From Rhodobacteraceae bacterium Alg231-04 (GTDB lineage: Bacteria; Pseudomonadota; Alphaproteobacteria; Rhodobacterales; Rhodobacteraceae): a stretch of DNA of 64,000 nucleotides. Both the position numbers and the translations under genes were made by a program. Under the pieces are notes generated by a model. The model had not been told where the DNA came from, searched no databases, and worked only from the letters and a program-made list of their open reading frames with translations. The stretch lies in contig FREY01000004.1 of the NCBI GenBank assembly GCA_900143635.1, forward strand, positions 408,097 to 472,096, in the 5' to 3' direction. Below, in pieces: positions 1 to 7,783 of the stretch; position 1 is the first letter of the stretch; each line of letters begins with the position of its first letter.

Positions 1-26
1 CTGGATGATTAGATTGGAGATGTGAT

Positions 27-644
27 TTGCGCAGATTTATCCTTGGAGGCTCCTTGCTAGATATTCCCCGGCACCCGTGTGCGCAGGCTCGTCGCCTGAT
101 CTCCTCATCGGAAGTCCTGTTCCTGCACATTGTTGCGGGGCTGGCCGCTCTCATCCTTTTGACCTTGCCGGCCGTCGCGGATGTGTCTCGTTTTTATGGT
201 GAATACAGCGGCTCGGCTCCGGTTCAATACGAGGACGGCACCTCGCAGCAGCGCGACATGAGCGTTACCATCACCGAAACACACAGTGGGTTTCTGGTGG
301 CCTGGTCAACGACGACAGAAAAACAGGACGGTCGGCGCAAGACCAAATCATACGAGATCGAATTTCACCCAAGCCCGCGGGACGGCATCTATTCTGCAGC
401 GATGAAGCGGAACGTCTTTGGCCATTCTGTCCAGCTCGACCCGATGAAGGGCGAACCCTATGTCTGGGGCCGGATCGAGGGGGATACCCTGTCTGTCTAT
501 TCGATGTTTGTGACGCCCAGCGGGGATTATGAAATGCAGCAGTTTGACCGCACGTTAGCCGACGGCGGGCTGAAGCTGGTGTTCACGGCCGAAAAAGGCG
601 GCGAACCAAAACGCCGGGTTGAGACGTTTCTGGAACGCAAATAG
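27..644 (+). CDS. small exported protein of unknown function
   Basis: I do not recognise this 205-residue protein. A hydrophobic stretch at about residues 31-50 ending in Ala-Val-Ala-Asp looks like a Sec signal peptide. The mature part is a beta-rich sequence of about 150 residues without cysteines. The listed start is a TTG at the very edge of the window, so the true start is uncertain; the signal peptide suggests a start nearer residue 17-30. The gene ends at a hairpin terminator shared with the convergent sspB. It could be a lipocalin-like or substrate-binding periplasmic protein, but nothing proves that. Confidence 0.6.
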   Translation: MRRFILGGSLLDIPRHPCAQARRLISSSEVLFLHIVAGLAALILLTLPAVADVSRFYGEYSGSAPVQYEDGTSQQRDMSVTITETHSGFLVAWSTTTEKQDGRRKTKSYEIEFHPSPRDGIYSAAMKRNVFGHSVQLDPMKGEPYVWGRIEGDTLSVYSMFVTPSGDYEMQQFDRTLADGGLKLVFTAEKGGEPKRRVETFLERK

Positions 645-673
645 GCGGTACGAGGAATAGCCAGATACGACAA

Positions 674-696
674 AGGCCGCCCAGAGGCGGCCTTTT
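674..696. terminator. bidirectional Rho-independent terminator
   Basis: The stem ggccgcc / ggcggcc is preceded by AAA and followed by TTTTT. It lies between two convergent genes (ends at 644 and 721), so it can serve both strands. Confidence 0.75.
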
Positions 697-720
697 TCAT
701 GTGGAACTTGTTCTCGCAGG

Positions 721-1191
721 TTATTTGCGGAAACTGTCCAGTGAGACAACATCAGCGTCCGCTTTTACCGGCTCTTCATCGGTTGCATCTTCTGCGTCAT
801 CGCCATCGTGATCCATCAGATCATCGTCATCATCCTGATCGGTGCTTTCGAACCGCAGGCCAAACTCCACCGAAGGATCGACGAAGGTCTTGATGGCATC
901 ATAGGGAATATACAGGGCTTCGGGCGCGTCGCCAAAGTTCAGCGATATGCCAAATCCGTCTTCACCTACGTCCAGATTGTCAAACCAGTGCTGCATCACC
1001 ACGGTCATTTCACCCGGATAGCGGTCAGCCAGCCATTCGGCCAGTTGCGCGTCGGGGTGGGTGGTGTCGAAGGTGATGAAGAAGTGGTGATTCCCTGGAA
1101 GCCCGTGTTCAGCGACGTCTTCTAAAACCGTGCGGATCAGACCCCGCATGGCGGAATGCATCAGGTTTCCGTAATCAATATCGCGGGACAT
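721..1191 (-). CDS. sspB: ClpXP adaptor protein SspB (alphaproteobacterial type)
   Basis: SspB binds the ssrA tag that tmRNA adds to stalled proteins and hands them to ClpXP in the cytoplasm. The N-terminal part (residues 1-115) has the alphaproteobacterial SspB fold signature: YGNLMHSAMRGLIRTVL, then HHFFITFDTTHPDA, and FGISLNFGDAPEALYIPYDAI. A very acidic linker (about residues 115-145, with a run of five Asp) separates it from the short C-terminal tail VVSLDSFRK, which corresponds to the ClpX-binding (XB) motif. At 156 residues it is of usual length. The tmRNA gene lies only about 3 kb away on the same strand, so tag-making RNA and tag-reading adaptor are neighbours. Confidence 0.92.
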   Translation of the reverse strand: MSRDIDYGNLMHSAMRGLIRTVLEDVAEHGLPGNHHFFITFDTTHPDAQLAEWLADRYPGEMTVVMQHWFDNLDVGEDGFGISLNFGDAPEALYIPYDAIKTFVDPSVEFGLRFESTDQDDDDDLMDHDGDDAEDATDEEPVKADADVVSLDSFRK

Positions 1192-1310
1192 TCGTTACCC
1201 TCTTTTGCCTATGCCATCAGCATAAGGGATTCGGGCAGAAACGAAAGAGCAACCGAAGCAGAATTTGCGATTGCCCTTGTTGTTCTATGGGTTGCGTGGT
1301 GCAGCCAATG

Positions 1311-2579
1311 CTATGCCAAGGCGGGAACAAATGACAGGGCCAGCCCGGCGGCGGCCAGTGTGACAAGGGTGCGCCCCATGCCCCAGCGCAGATGCAGCAT
1401 GAGTGTTGCAGCAAGCAGCGTCAGCAGGACAGCGGCCCAATTCAGCGTCGATATATTTGGCAGCGCAAAACCCAGCGGCCCAAAGGTGATCTTTGCCACC
1501 TCGCCAAAGAGAACATGCAGGGCAAACCAGACCGAAAGGTTCAGAATGACGCCGACAACAGCCGCGGTAATCGCTTTGAGGGCGGCGCCCAGTCGCGGGT
1601 GGCCGGTGATCTGCTCTACGTAAGGCGCGGCAAGGAAGATCCACAAAAAACAGGGCATGAAGGTCGCCCAAAGCGCCACGGCACCGGCCGCAAGCCCCAG
1701 GGCTACACCGCCGTTTTGCAGGCCAGACAACATGGCGACAAATTGGGTGACCAGGATCAGCGGGCCCGGAGTTGTTTCGGCCAGGCCCAGCGCGTCAATC
1801 ATCTGGCCTGCTTCGATCCACTGATAATGCTGCACCACGGTCTGGCTCATATAGGCAAGCACGGCATAGGCGCCGCCAAAGGTGACAACTGCGAGCTTGG
1901 CAAAGAACCAGCCGATATCGGACAAGAACTCCCAGCCCGCCAGCGACAGGCCGATCAGCGGCAAGAGCCAAAGCCCGCCCCAGATCAGCGCCTGTCTCAA
2001 GGCGGTGCCAGTCTGTGGCCGAACGGTTTGCGGCGGTGTCACACCCGTGGTGCTGCCCTTGGCAAAACCATAGATGCCAGCGCCGAGGACCACGACAGGG
2101 AAGGGGATGTTCAGCGCATAAAGCGCGACAAAACCGATCCCGGCCAACAGCCAGCCATCTGCCCCATGCAGCGCCTTGCCTGCCAGTTTTCGCAAGGCCT
2201 GCAGGACGATGATCACCACCGCTGCCTTCACGCCAAGAAAGGCAGCCTGCACGCCGGGCACCTGCCCGAAAGCTGCGTAAAGCCCAACCAGGAGGGAAAT
2301 CACCAGCGCGCCGGGTAAGACAAACAGCAGCCCTGCCATCAGCCCGCCAGTCACGCCGCGCAACCGCCAGCCCGCGTAGGTCGCCAGCTGCATTGCCTCG
2401 GGGCCGGGCAGCAGCATGCAAAAGGACAGGGCGCGCAGAAATCCGTCTTCGCTCAGCCAGGGGCGGTCCTCGACCAGCTCCTTGTGCATCACCGCGATTT
2501 GCGCCGCCGGGCCGCCGAAACTGTAGATGCCGATGCGGCCAAAGACCCTCAGCATGTCGGTCAGTGTTGGGGAAGTCAT
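1311..2579 (-). CDS. chrA: chromate efflux transporter ChrA (CHR family)
   Basis: This is a membrane protein of the long-chain CHR family that expels chromate using the proton-motive force. Its 422 residues contain two homologous CHR domains, each starting with a Phe-Gly-rich signature: FGRIGIYSFGGPAAQIAVMH at about residue 13 and FFAKLAVVTFGGAYAVLAYM near residue 224. The loop LSFCMLLPGPEAMQLATYAGW, a family hallmark, is intact in the first half, and TTPGPLILVTQFVAM in the second. Many transmembrane helices are evident. It sits 3 bases after the ChrB-like gene, so the two are co-transcribed. Sulfate-like anions are the other conceivable substrates. Confidence 0.93.
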   Translation of the reverse strand: MTSPTLTDMLRVFGRIGIYSFGGPAAQIAVMHKELVEDRPWLSEDGFLRALSFCMLLPGPEAMQLATYAGWRLRGVTGGLMAGLLFVLPGALVISLLVGLYAAFGQVPGVQAAFLGVKAAVVIIVLQALRKLAGKALHGADGWLLAGIGFVALYALNIPFPVVVLGAGIYGFAKGSTTGVTPPQTVRPQTGTALRQALIWGGLWLLPLIGLSLAGWEFLSDIGWFFAKLAVVTFGGAYAVLAYMSQTVVQHYQWIEAGQMIDALGLAETTPGPLILVTQFVAMLSGLQNGGVALGLAAGAVALWATFMPCFLWIFLAAPYVEQITGHPRLGAALKAITAAVVGVILNLSVWFALHVLFGEVAKITFGPLGFALPNISTLNWAAVLLTLLAATLMLHLRWGMGRTLVTLAAAGLALSFVPALA

Positions 2580-2582
2580 AGT

Positions 2583-3401
2583 TTATCCGTGCTTTTCCGG
2601 CCAGCTGTGGCCTTCGTCTGACCCGTCACGGGCCCAGCGGTACAGGGCATCGTAAAGCCCCATGGCGGCCTCCAACTGGGCTGTGTCGTCCTTGTATAGG
2701 CGAGACAGGCCAACGGAAACAGCAAGAAGACCGGCCGCCTGCGGCGACGCGGCGTGGCTGTTGGTATCGGCGGCCCGAACAACCGTGGCCAGGCGTTCCA
2801 GTGCCGGGGTCGAGAGGCCAAACTCTTCGATCATCGTATCAAAAGTGCAGTTGGTGCCTCGGTGTCCCCAAAACCCATCGCTGGTGTCAAAAGCGGTCGC
2901 ATTGAAACGGGCGGCCACATCTTCCACCTCAGCGGCTGGCACAAAGAGAAACCGGGCCTCGGGATCAACAAAACGCCGGATCAGCCAGGGGCAGGCAATT
3001 CGGTCGATTTTGGGCCGGTGCCGGGTGACCCAAAGGGTGCCGCGATGCGGTGTCGGAATGGATTTGACCGGTACGAGCGGCAATCCTGCCTCGCGCCAAG
3101 CCGTGTGGCCGCCGGCCAGAACCTCGGCATCAATGCCGAGGTTGCGCAGAATTGCCGCGGCCCCATGGGAGAGTTTCTTGCCTTTTTGGCAGATCACGAC
3201 CGTCTTGCGCTGCGCCAGGCCAGCGGCAAGTTCATCGATGCGTGTATATGGGCAGCGAATTGAGGTAGGGATCAGGCGCGGATCTGCGGTAAAGTCTTCG
3301 TCCAGACAGACATCTATGACTGTGGGAGAGTCTGGCCTACCGATCAGCCGCATCAGGCTGGAACAGGAAATTTCGGAGAATGAAGCACGCATTAAGGGCA
3401 T
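2583..3401 (-). CDS. rhodanese-ChrB fusion chromate resistance protein
   Basis: The 272-residue protein joins two domains. Residues about 15-112 are a rhodanese-like domain with a candidate catalytic cysteine at position 71 in VVICQKGKKLSHG, followed by the typical GG.TAW. Residues about 118-265 match the ChrB C-terminal domain, with WVTRHRPKIDRIACPWLIRRFVDP and the histidine-rich FWGHRGTNCTFDTM. ChrB proteins accompany ChrA and in some bacteria act as chromate-sensitive regulators; this version has no evident DNA-binding domain. It is the first gene of the chr pair. A role in handling chromate or reducing it through sulfur chemistry is inference. Confidence 0.85.
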   Translation of the reverse strand: MPLMRASFSEISCSSLMRLIGRPDSPTVIDVCLDEDFTADPRLIPTSIRCPYTRIDELAAGLAQRKTVVICQKGKKLSHGAAAILRNLGIDAEVLAGGHTAWREAGLPLVPVKSIPTPHRGTLWVTRHRPKIDRIACPWLIRRFVDPEARFLFVPAAEVEDVAARFNATAFDTSDGFWGHRGTNCTFDTMIEEFGLSTPALERLATVVRAADTNSHAASPQAAGLLAVSVGLSRLYKDDTAQLEAAMGLYDALYRWARDGSDEGHSWPEKHG

Positions 3402-3564
3402 CCTTTCTGAGGCGGAATCAGTGGATGCGATGCTTTGGCCTGAGCCTCACGGGGCGGTCGCGAAAACCCCATGAGTGGCAATCTATGAGACCAACTTGGG
3501 ATGTCAAGCATAGGCTGCGCCACATTGGTAGCGATGCCCGGCAAACCTTCGGGGTTACATCGGC

Positions 3565-3996
3565 TTAGGTAAAGTCCAGACGCTGCCCCGTCACACAGAC
3601 GGCCAGTGCATCTTCGGGCAGCTGATCAAGCTGTTCAAAGAGCGAGAAGAAATCCAAGAGATTGTGTTTCTCAGCAATTTTTCCATTGTTGAAACGGATC
3701 ATTACGTGGCTGGAAAACTCGACAGGGGCACCATTGTCGGGCCGGTTACCATGCACCGTGACAAGGGCTGCCAGCCAATTCTCATCTTCAACGGTATAGA
3801 TGATTTCTGGACGGATATTATTCAGCAGCATTTTTGAGGCTGTAACCAGCTCTTCGATTTCCTGCCGTGTGACGTTGCTGTCATGCAGGAAACCCTGTGC
3901 CGCCGAAACGTTTTCAAACAGTTGGTCGATGACGTCCAGGTTTCCATTTTGCCAGACCTCTTCATACCAAAGTTCGAGGATTTCCCTTTTTTTCAT
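3565..3996 (-). CDS. NTF2/SnoaL-like protein, paralog 1
   Basis: This 143-residue cytosolic protein has the SnoaL/NTF2-like cone-fold pattern: an N-terminal helix (EILELWYEEVWQNGNLDVIDQLF), a middle helix and a C-terminal strand set with HVMIRFNNGKIAEKHNLLDFFSLFEQLDQLP. No catalytic residues can be assigned. It is clearly homologous along its whole length to the gene at 5337-5768, sharing for example EVW.NGNLD.ID, SxHVM.RF.NG.I and the C-terminal TGQ.LD. The tmRNA gene and a TenA-like gene lie between the two copies, which suggests local duplication. Members of this superfamily may be ketosteroid isomerase-like or cyclase-like enzymes; the substrate here is unknown. Confidence 0.75.
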   Translation of the reverse strand: MKKREILELWYEEVWQNGNLDVIDQLFENVSAAQGFLHDSNVTRQEIEELVTASKMLLNNIRPEIIYTVEDENWLAALVTVHGNRPDNGAPVEFSSHVMIRFNNGKIAEKHNLLDFFSLFEQLDQLPEDALAVCVTGQRLDFT

Positions 3997-4191
3997 AATA
4001 GCCTCACATCTGTATTGCGCCAGTTCTACCTAGTAATGGTCAAATTACTATAAATAACTCAAGCGCTTATAGGTGGCGTGCAGCGATTTTTTGTCTTTAA
4101 ATGTCTGGAGGTCCAAGCGTCGAAACCGGCTATGCGGTGCGGCACCAAAGCAGGTTCCATAGCCCGTCAAAAGATCATCAAAGTGGGAGTG

Positions 4192-4508
4192 TAGTGCAGG
4201 TTTCTGTTGCCAGGTACCTGCGAACCCCGCCAAACGCTGCAAAGCGAGAGGACTTAATTTTCGGTTTTCCGAACTGCTTACGCAGCCAGGGCTACCGGAG
4301 CACGATTGTCATTTGCAATTGTACAGTTTTCGCCGATGACGGTGGCAGACAGCCGAGACAAAGCTAACCCTTTTAGACGTTCGTCGATCCTATTTCGACC
4401 CCATCGCCCCCAAATGAAGGGTGTTTGGTGGAGTCGCCGGGTACCGCCCCCGGGTCCGATCCGCTTATTACGAGCGCATTTATGTCCATAGTTCCCGAGG
4501 GAACGGAT
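4192..4508 (-). ncRNA. ssrA: two-piece (circularly permuted) tmRNA
   Basis: On the minus strand the order is acceptor piece (about 4508 to 4426), a 23-base spacer, then coding piece (4402 to about 4192). The acceptor piece ends in CGACTCCACCA with the CCA encoded, preceded by a T-arm with stem CCGGG/CCCGG. The coding piece begins GGGGTCG at 4402, which pairs perfectly (with one G-U) with CGACTCC of the acceptor end to make the seven-base-pair acceptor stem, and continues with AGGATCGACG as in other tmRNAs. The tag frame at 4316-4278 reads ANDNRAPVALAA followed by TAA. The permuted order is characteristic of alphaproteobacteria, where the spacer is removed to leave two RNAs. The 5' and 3' outer ends are estimates. 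tmRNA rescues stalled ribosomes and tags the product for ClpXP, with help from SspB encoded nearby. Confidence 0.93.
4278..4316 (-). other. tmRNA tag-peptide reading frame (ANDNRAPVALAA)
   Basis: The resume codon GCA lies at 4316-4314 and the stop TAA at 4280-4278, giving 12 tag residues A-N-D-N-R-A-P-V-A-L-A-A. The N-terminal AND part is the SspB-binding half and the C-terminal ALAA the ClpX-binding half. The frame is in the tmRNA coding piece and has no start codon of its own. Confidence 0.95.
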
Positions 4509-4576
4509 TTAATATAGGCTGCGGCTCCGGAGATTTGAAGGGGCAATGTCACAATCGGGCCAAATGATTGGTCTGG

Positions 4577-5224
4577 CTATCCCTCGTAGGCCGCATCCCA
4601 AAAGTCACGCTCCAGTGCGACGGCGCGCAAGAACAAGGCTTCGACGCTTTGCTGACCGGCCCTGTCCAGAGTTTCCCATTGTTTATCAAGCTGGCCACGC
4701 AGGTATTCCACAACGCTCTCAAAGCCTTCGCCGGCGTGCAGGGTGATCCAGTCGGCGAACCAGAACGGCAGGTCGGCGCGGGGTGGGTGCACCGGGGCGG
4801 CCCAGCTCAGATAGACCCATTCGGCCACCACCAGAACAGCGAGCATTTTTTCGTATGAGCCCGATGCAGCGGCCTCGGCCATCAGGGCCTGAAAGGCCTT
4901 GGTCTGTGGCGCCGGGGCGGCATTGATGGCGGCCTCATCCATGCCAAGCGCTTCGAAAGAGCGCAGGAAATAGGTGTTTTCCGGCCCGGTGATCACCGCC
5001 AGAAACTGTGCCGCAGGAACAGAGTCGGCGAGGGATGGTGCATGGGCGATGGCGCTGGCCAGAAGGCGCACAAACCCATCGATGAATTGATAGTCCTGCG
5101 CCAGATACCAGCGCATCTTGTCCTGCGGCAGGGTGCCTGTCGCCAGTTCGCGGGTGAAGGCATGCGTGGTTGCAGCCTGCCAGTCGGTGCCGGCAAGAGT
5201 TCTCAGGTGATCTGTTGGGCGCAT
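4577..5224 (-). CDS. TenA/PqqC-family protein without the thiaminase cysteine
   Basis: The 215-residue all-helical protein matches the TenA (thiaminase II) family from end to end. Conserved points are WYLAQDYQFIDGFVR (with the Asp that binds the pyrimidine), GPENTYFLRSFEALG and the C-terminal ALERDFWDAAYEG with its conserved Glu. The region YEKMLAVLVVAEWVYLSWA, where TenA_C proteins carry the catalytic cysteine, has none, so it resembles the TenA_E type, which acts on formylaminopyrimidine salvage rather than classical thiaminase chemistry. That assignment is inference. It stands between tmRNA and the second SnoaL-like gene, all on the minus strand. I see no thiamine riboswitch upstream. Confidence 0.82.
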   Translation of the reverse strand: MRPTDHLRTLAGTDWQAATTHAFTRELATGTLPQDKMRWYLAQDYQFIDGFVRLLASAIAHAPSLADSVPAAQFLAVITGPENTYFLRSFEALGMDEAAINAAPAPQTKAFQALMAEAAASGSYEKMLAVLVVAEWVYLSWAAPVHPPRADLPFWFADWITLHAGEGFESVVEYLRGQLDKQWETLDRAGQQSVEALFLRAVALERDFWDAAYEG

Positions 5225-5336
5225 GGTCTTTGGGTTCCGTGTCTTGGTTTTTGTTCACAAAAATCGCGTTTTGCGACCAAGGGCAAGCCCCCGCTGAAAT
5301 CATACCCGGTGTTTGCTATAGGATTCAGAGTGTTGT

Positions 5337-5768
5337 TCAGGCCCAGTCGAGTTTCTGACCGGTAAGGCAGATCGGCAGGCTGTCCGGGGGCAATTGGCCA
5401 AGCTGCTCGAAGAAGGAAAAGAAATCGAATTGATAGAAGGATTCGACGATCTGACCGTTTTCAAACCGCGCCATGACATGACCGGACACATGGATCGGGC
5501 GTCCAGTTTCCGGAACCTCGGTATCGATGGAGGTGCGGGCGGCCAGCCAATCGCCTTGTTCGACGGTCTGGGCCAGCTCAACCTTGATCGGGCCAAGCAG
5601 TCCGCGGATGGCTTCGACAAGGTCAGAAAACTCTCGACGTGAAATGCCCAGCGCCGGGATAATTCCCTGCGCCTCCACATCTACACCAAGCATTTCGTCG
5701 ATGGCGTCGAGGTTGCCGTTTGTCCAAACCTCATCGTACCAACGCTGAAGGATTTCCGAATTCGTCAT
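5337..5768 (-). CDS. NTF2/SnoaL-like protein, paralog 2
   Basis: This 143-residue protein is a paralog of the gene at 3565-3996; both have 143 residues and align without obvious gaps, with identical blocks such as NGNLD, DFFS.FEQL.QLP and CLTGQ/CVTGQ near the end. I chose the ATG at 5768 because homology starts there (MTNSEILQRWYDEVW against MKKREILELWYEEVW); an upstream in-frame ATG at 5894 would add 42 unrelated residues. The NTF2-like fold suggests a small-molecule binding or isomerase/cyclase role, but no active site can be named. It lies 112 bases upstream of the TenA-like gene and may be co-transcribed with it. Confidence 0.75.
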   Translation of the reverse strand: MTNSEILQRWYDEVWTNGNLDAIDEMLGVDVEAQGIIPALGISRREFSDLVEAIRGLLGPIKVELAQTVEQGDWLAARTSIDTEVPETGRPIHVSGHVMARFENGQIVESFYQFDFFSFFEQLGQLPPDSLPICLTGQKLDWA

Positions 5769-6143
5769 TGTTTGCCCATGTGCCATTCTAGCACGAAATT
5801 TCCAGTTCAAGCTGTCTGCGCCCGATAATTGGCGCGTGCAATGGAATTCTAACTCTCGAAACAAAATTCTTAACGGCGTGGTCGGAACGCTCAAAGCCGC
5901 GCGCTGAGGTCATGAAGATAGGGTTGGGGTGGCGACGGAGCGAAGTGTTGGAAAATTCATTTAACTGCGGCAGTTTGCCTCAGGCGGTGTTAGTGCAGTT
6001 CTGCTGGCGCGCGCAATCAGTATGCGCAGCCTGTCATGCAAAGATGCAACAGGATGGCCAGCCGCCAATAGGGCCTTTTGCCAGCCAGAGACATCAAGGT
6101 GCGAAGGCAGATTCGAATGGCTGGCTTTTGTGTCGTTTCTGGG
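5769..6143. other. intergenic stretch, 375 bases
   Basis: The region lies upstream of the SnoaL-like gene and downstream of the GntR regulator, both on the minus strand. I see no convincing coding frame, RNA gene or terminator. It probably carries the promoter of the gene ending at 5337. Confidence 0.4.
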
Positions 6144-6878
6144 TCAGCCGGACCGGGTTCCACGCGCTGCAAAAACGTCCGAGGCGAGTTTTCGCGTCTC
6201 AGCCTCCAGATCCTTCAACCCGGCCACTGCCGCATCGCCGTTGGCCTCCTCCAGCGCATCGGCAATGCGGCTGTGCAGGGTGGTGATCGCCTCGCGCGAG
6301 CGGGCGGTGAAGGTGATCATGTTCATCAGCGGCTGCATGGCTTCAACGGCACCGGCCAGCTGATAGGAGAGGACCGGATTATGGGCCCCATCCACCAATG
6401 CGCGGTGGAAGGCCACGTCTGAATCACAAAAGGCCTCATCCGTCAGGCCGGGCTGGGACTGGCGGAAAACCTCGGCGCGCATGGTGGCCAGTTGATCGGG
6501 GGTGCGACGTTGCGCTGACAGCGGCGCACAGGCGCGTTCCAGTGCATAGCGCGCTTCGCAGGCGGTGTCGAAACTGACCGCATTCATGCTCAGCAGCAGG
6601 GTCGAAGTGGTGATCTGCTGACTATAGGCATCCTGAAAACTGAGCCGGTTTACAAAAGCCCCGCCTGTTGCACCGCGCTGGGTGCGGATCAGCGACTGCG
6701 CCGCCAGGCGTTTCAGCGCTTCGCGCACTGTTGGTCGCGATACTTTGAACTGATCGGCCAGCTCGGACTCCGAGGGCAGGCGTTCATCAACAATAAGATC
6801 ACCAGTTATGATCGCCTCTTTGATGGCTTCCGCTATCTGTACAGACAGGCCTGCGGGATTGTCGGGGTCGATCTTCAT
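6144..6878 (-). CDS. FadR-subfamily GntR transcriptional regulator
   Basis: The 244-residue protein has an N-terminal winged helix-turn-helix (residues about 10-75) with the GntR signature LPSESELADQFKVSRPTVREALKRLAAQSLIRTQRGATGGAFV, then an all-helical FCD ligand domain (about 95-235) with a possible metal site built from D (CDSDVAFHRALVDGAHN) and later His residues. It is divergent from the DUF2182-DUF1326-dmdA-acuI operon. In Ruegeria pomeroyi a GntR regulator gene lies beside dmdA, so a role in sensing DMSP or acrylate-derived metabolites is likely, by inference. Two TGTnAGACA palindromes between the divergent genes fit the binding pattern of this subfamily. Confidence 0.9.
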   Translation of the reverse strand: MKIDPDNPAGLSVQIAEAIKEAIITGDLIVDERLPSESELADQFKVSRPTVREALKRLAAQSLIRTQRGATGGAFVNRLSFQDAYSQQITTSTLLLSMNAVSFDTACEARYALERACAPLSAQRRTPDQLATMRAEVFRQSQPGLTDEAFCDSDVAFHRALVDGAHNPVLSYQLAGAVEAMQPLMNMITFTARSREAITTLHSRIADALEEANGDAAVAGLKDLEAETRKLASDVFAARGTRSG

Positions 6879-6916
6879 GGTGTCATTGTTTCCGGCACTG
6901 TGATGCAGATTTCATT

Positions 6917-6963
6917 TGTCAGACATTTGAGGCTGTGGCAAGGCTGGGTTTAAATGTAAGACA
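6917..6963. promoter_or_regulatory. paired operator-like palindromes for the GntR regulator
   Basis: TGTCAGACA at 6917-6925 and TGTAAGACA at 6955-6963 share the pattern TGTnAGACA and sit 38 bases apart, between the divergent gntR and DUF2182 genes. FadR-type regulators commonly bind TnGTnnnACnA palindromes. Binding by the neighbouring regulator is inferred, not shown. Confidence 0.6.
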
Positions 6964-6997
6964 ATTGAAGCGGGCGCGATTCGTAAGGGGAGAGACG

Positions 6998-7768
6998 ATG
7001 AAAGCGAGGCTGGCACAGGGGATCAGAGGCATGGGGGGCTGGCACTGGCTGGCGCTTTATGGCGCGATCCTGGCGGCTTGGGCGGTTCTTTACACGCTGT
7101 CCGCGCCTGCTGCCCTGCGCGAGGCCAGCGCCATCTACGGCGGTGATTTCTGGCGCGACTTTTGCACCCTGACGCCAGATGCGGCCGGCTATGCGCGGAT
7201 GGTGGTGATGTGGGCCTTGATGTCGGCGGCCATGATGGCCCCGACCGCGCTGCCCGCGCTGGCCACTTACGAAGACATCGGCCACACGCAGGCAGAAACA
7301 CAGTTTGCGCAGCTGGTCATTGGCTATCTTGCTGTCTGGTTAGGGTTTTCACTGGTTGCGGCAGCACTGCAGCTGTTGCTGTTTCAGGGCGGCCTGCTGA
7401 CCGCATTTGGAGACAGCCAGTCACAGCTTTTGTCGGCGGCGCTGCTGCTTGTTGCCGGGCTCTACCAGTTCTCGGCGATGAAAGAGGCTTGCCTGAGCAA
7501 ATGCCGCCGCCCGCTGACCTTCTTCCTGCAGCATTGGGAGGAGGGCTCGCTGAAAAACGGGTTGCGACTGGGGCTGGTGTGCCTTGGCTGCTGCTGGGCG
7601 CTGATGTTGCTGGCTTTCGCTGGCGGGGTGATGAACCTCGCCTTCATGGGGCTGGCAACGGTCTTCATGGTCTTTGAAAAACTGCCGGATCTTGGCCGCT
7701 ACGTGACCCGCCCACTGGGCGTGGCGCTCTTGGCCGGATCGGTTTTAATGGTACTGAATACACTCTGA
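6998..7768 (+). CDS. DUF2182 integral membrane protein
   Basis: This protein of 256 residues has about six transmembrane helices and matches the DUF2182 family (predicted metal-binding membrane proteins). Typical features are MVVMWALMSAAMMAPTALPAL (Met-rich helix) and SAMKEACLSKCRRPLTFFLQHW with two cysteines, then LGLVCLGCCWALMLLAFAGGVMNL with further cysteines. I chose the ATG at 6998 because GGGGAGAG precedes it at good spacing; an in-frame start at 6935 would lie over the operator region. It is the first gene of the operon and is followed after 15 bases by a DUF1326 gene, its usual partner. The function of the pair is unknown to me. Confidence 0.85.
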   Translation: MKARLAQGIRGMGGWHWLALYGAILAAWAVLYTLSAPAALREASAIYGGDFWRDFCTLTPDAAGYARMVVMWALMSAAMMAPTALPALATYEDIGHTQAETQFAQLVIGYLAVWLGFSLVAAALQLLLFQGGLLTAFGDSQSQLLSAALLLVAGLYQFSAMKEACLSKCRRPLTFFLQHWEEGSLKNGLRLGLVCLGCCWALMLLAFAGGVMNLAFMGLATVFMVFEKLPDLGRYVTRPLGVALLAGSVLMVLNTL

Positions 7769-7783
7769 TAAGGGAGATAAAAC

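Noticed and set aside
4101..4367. 88-residue plus-strand frame
   Set aside because: It lies opposite the tmRNA coding piece and has no protein-like features; the RNA explains the sequence.
5225..5336. Thiamine pyrophosphate riboswitch before the TenA-like gene
   Set aside because: The conserved CTGAGA and related cores of the thi-box are absent.
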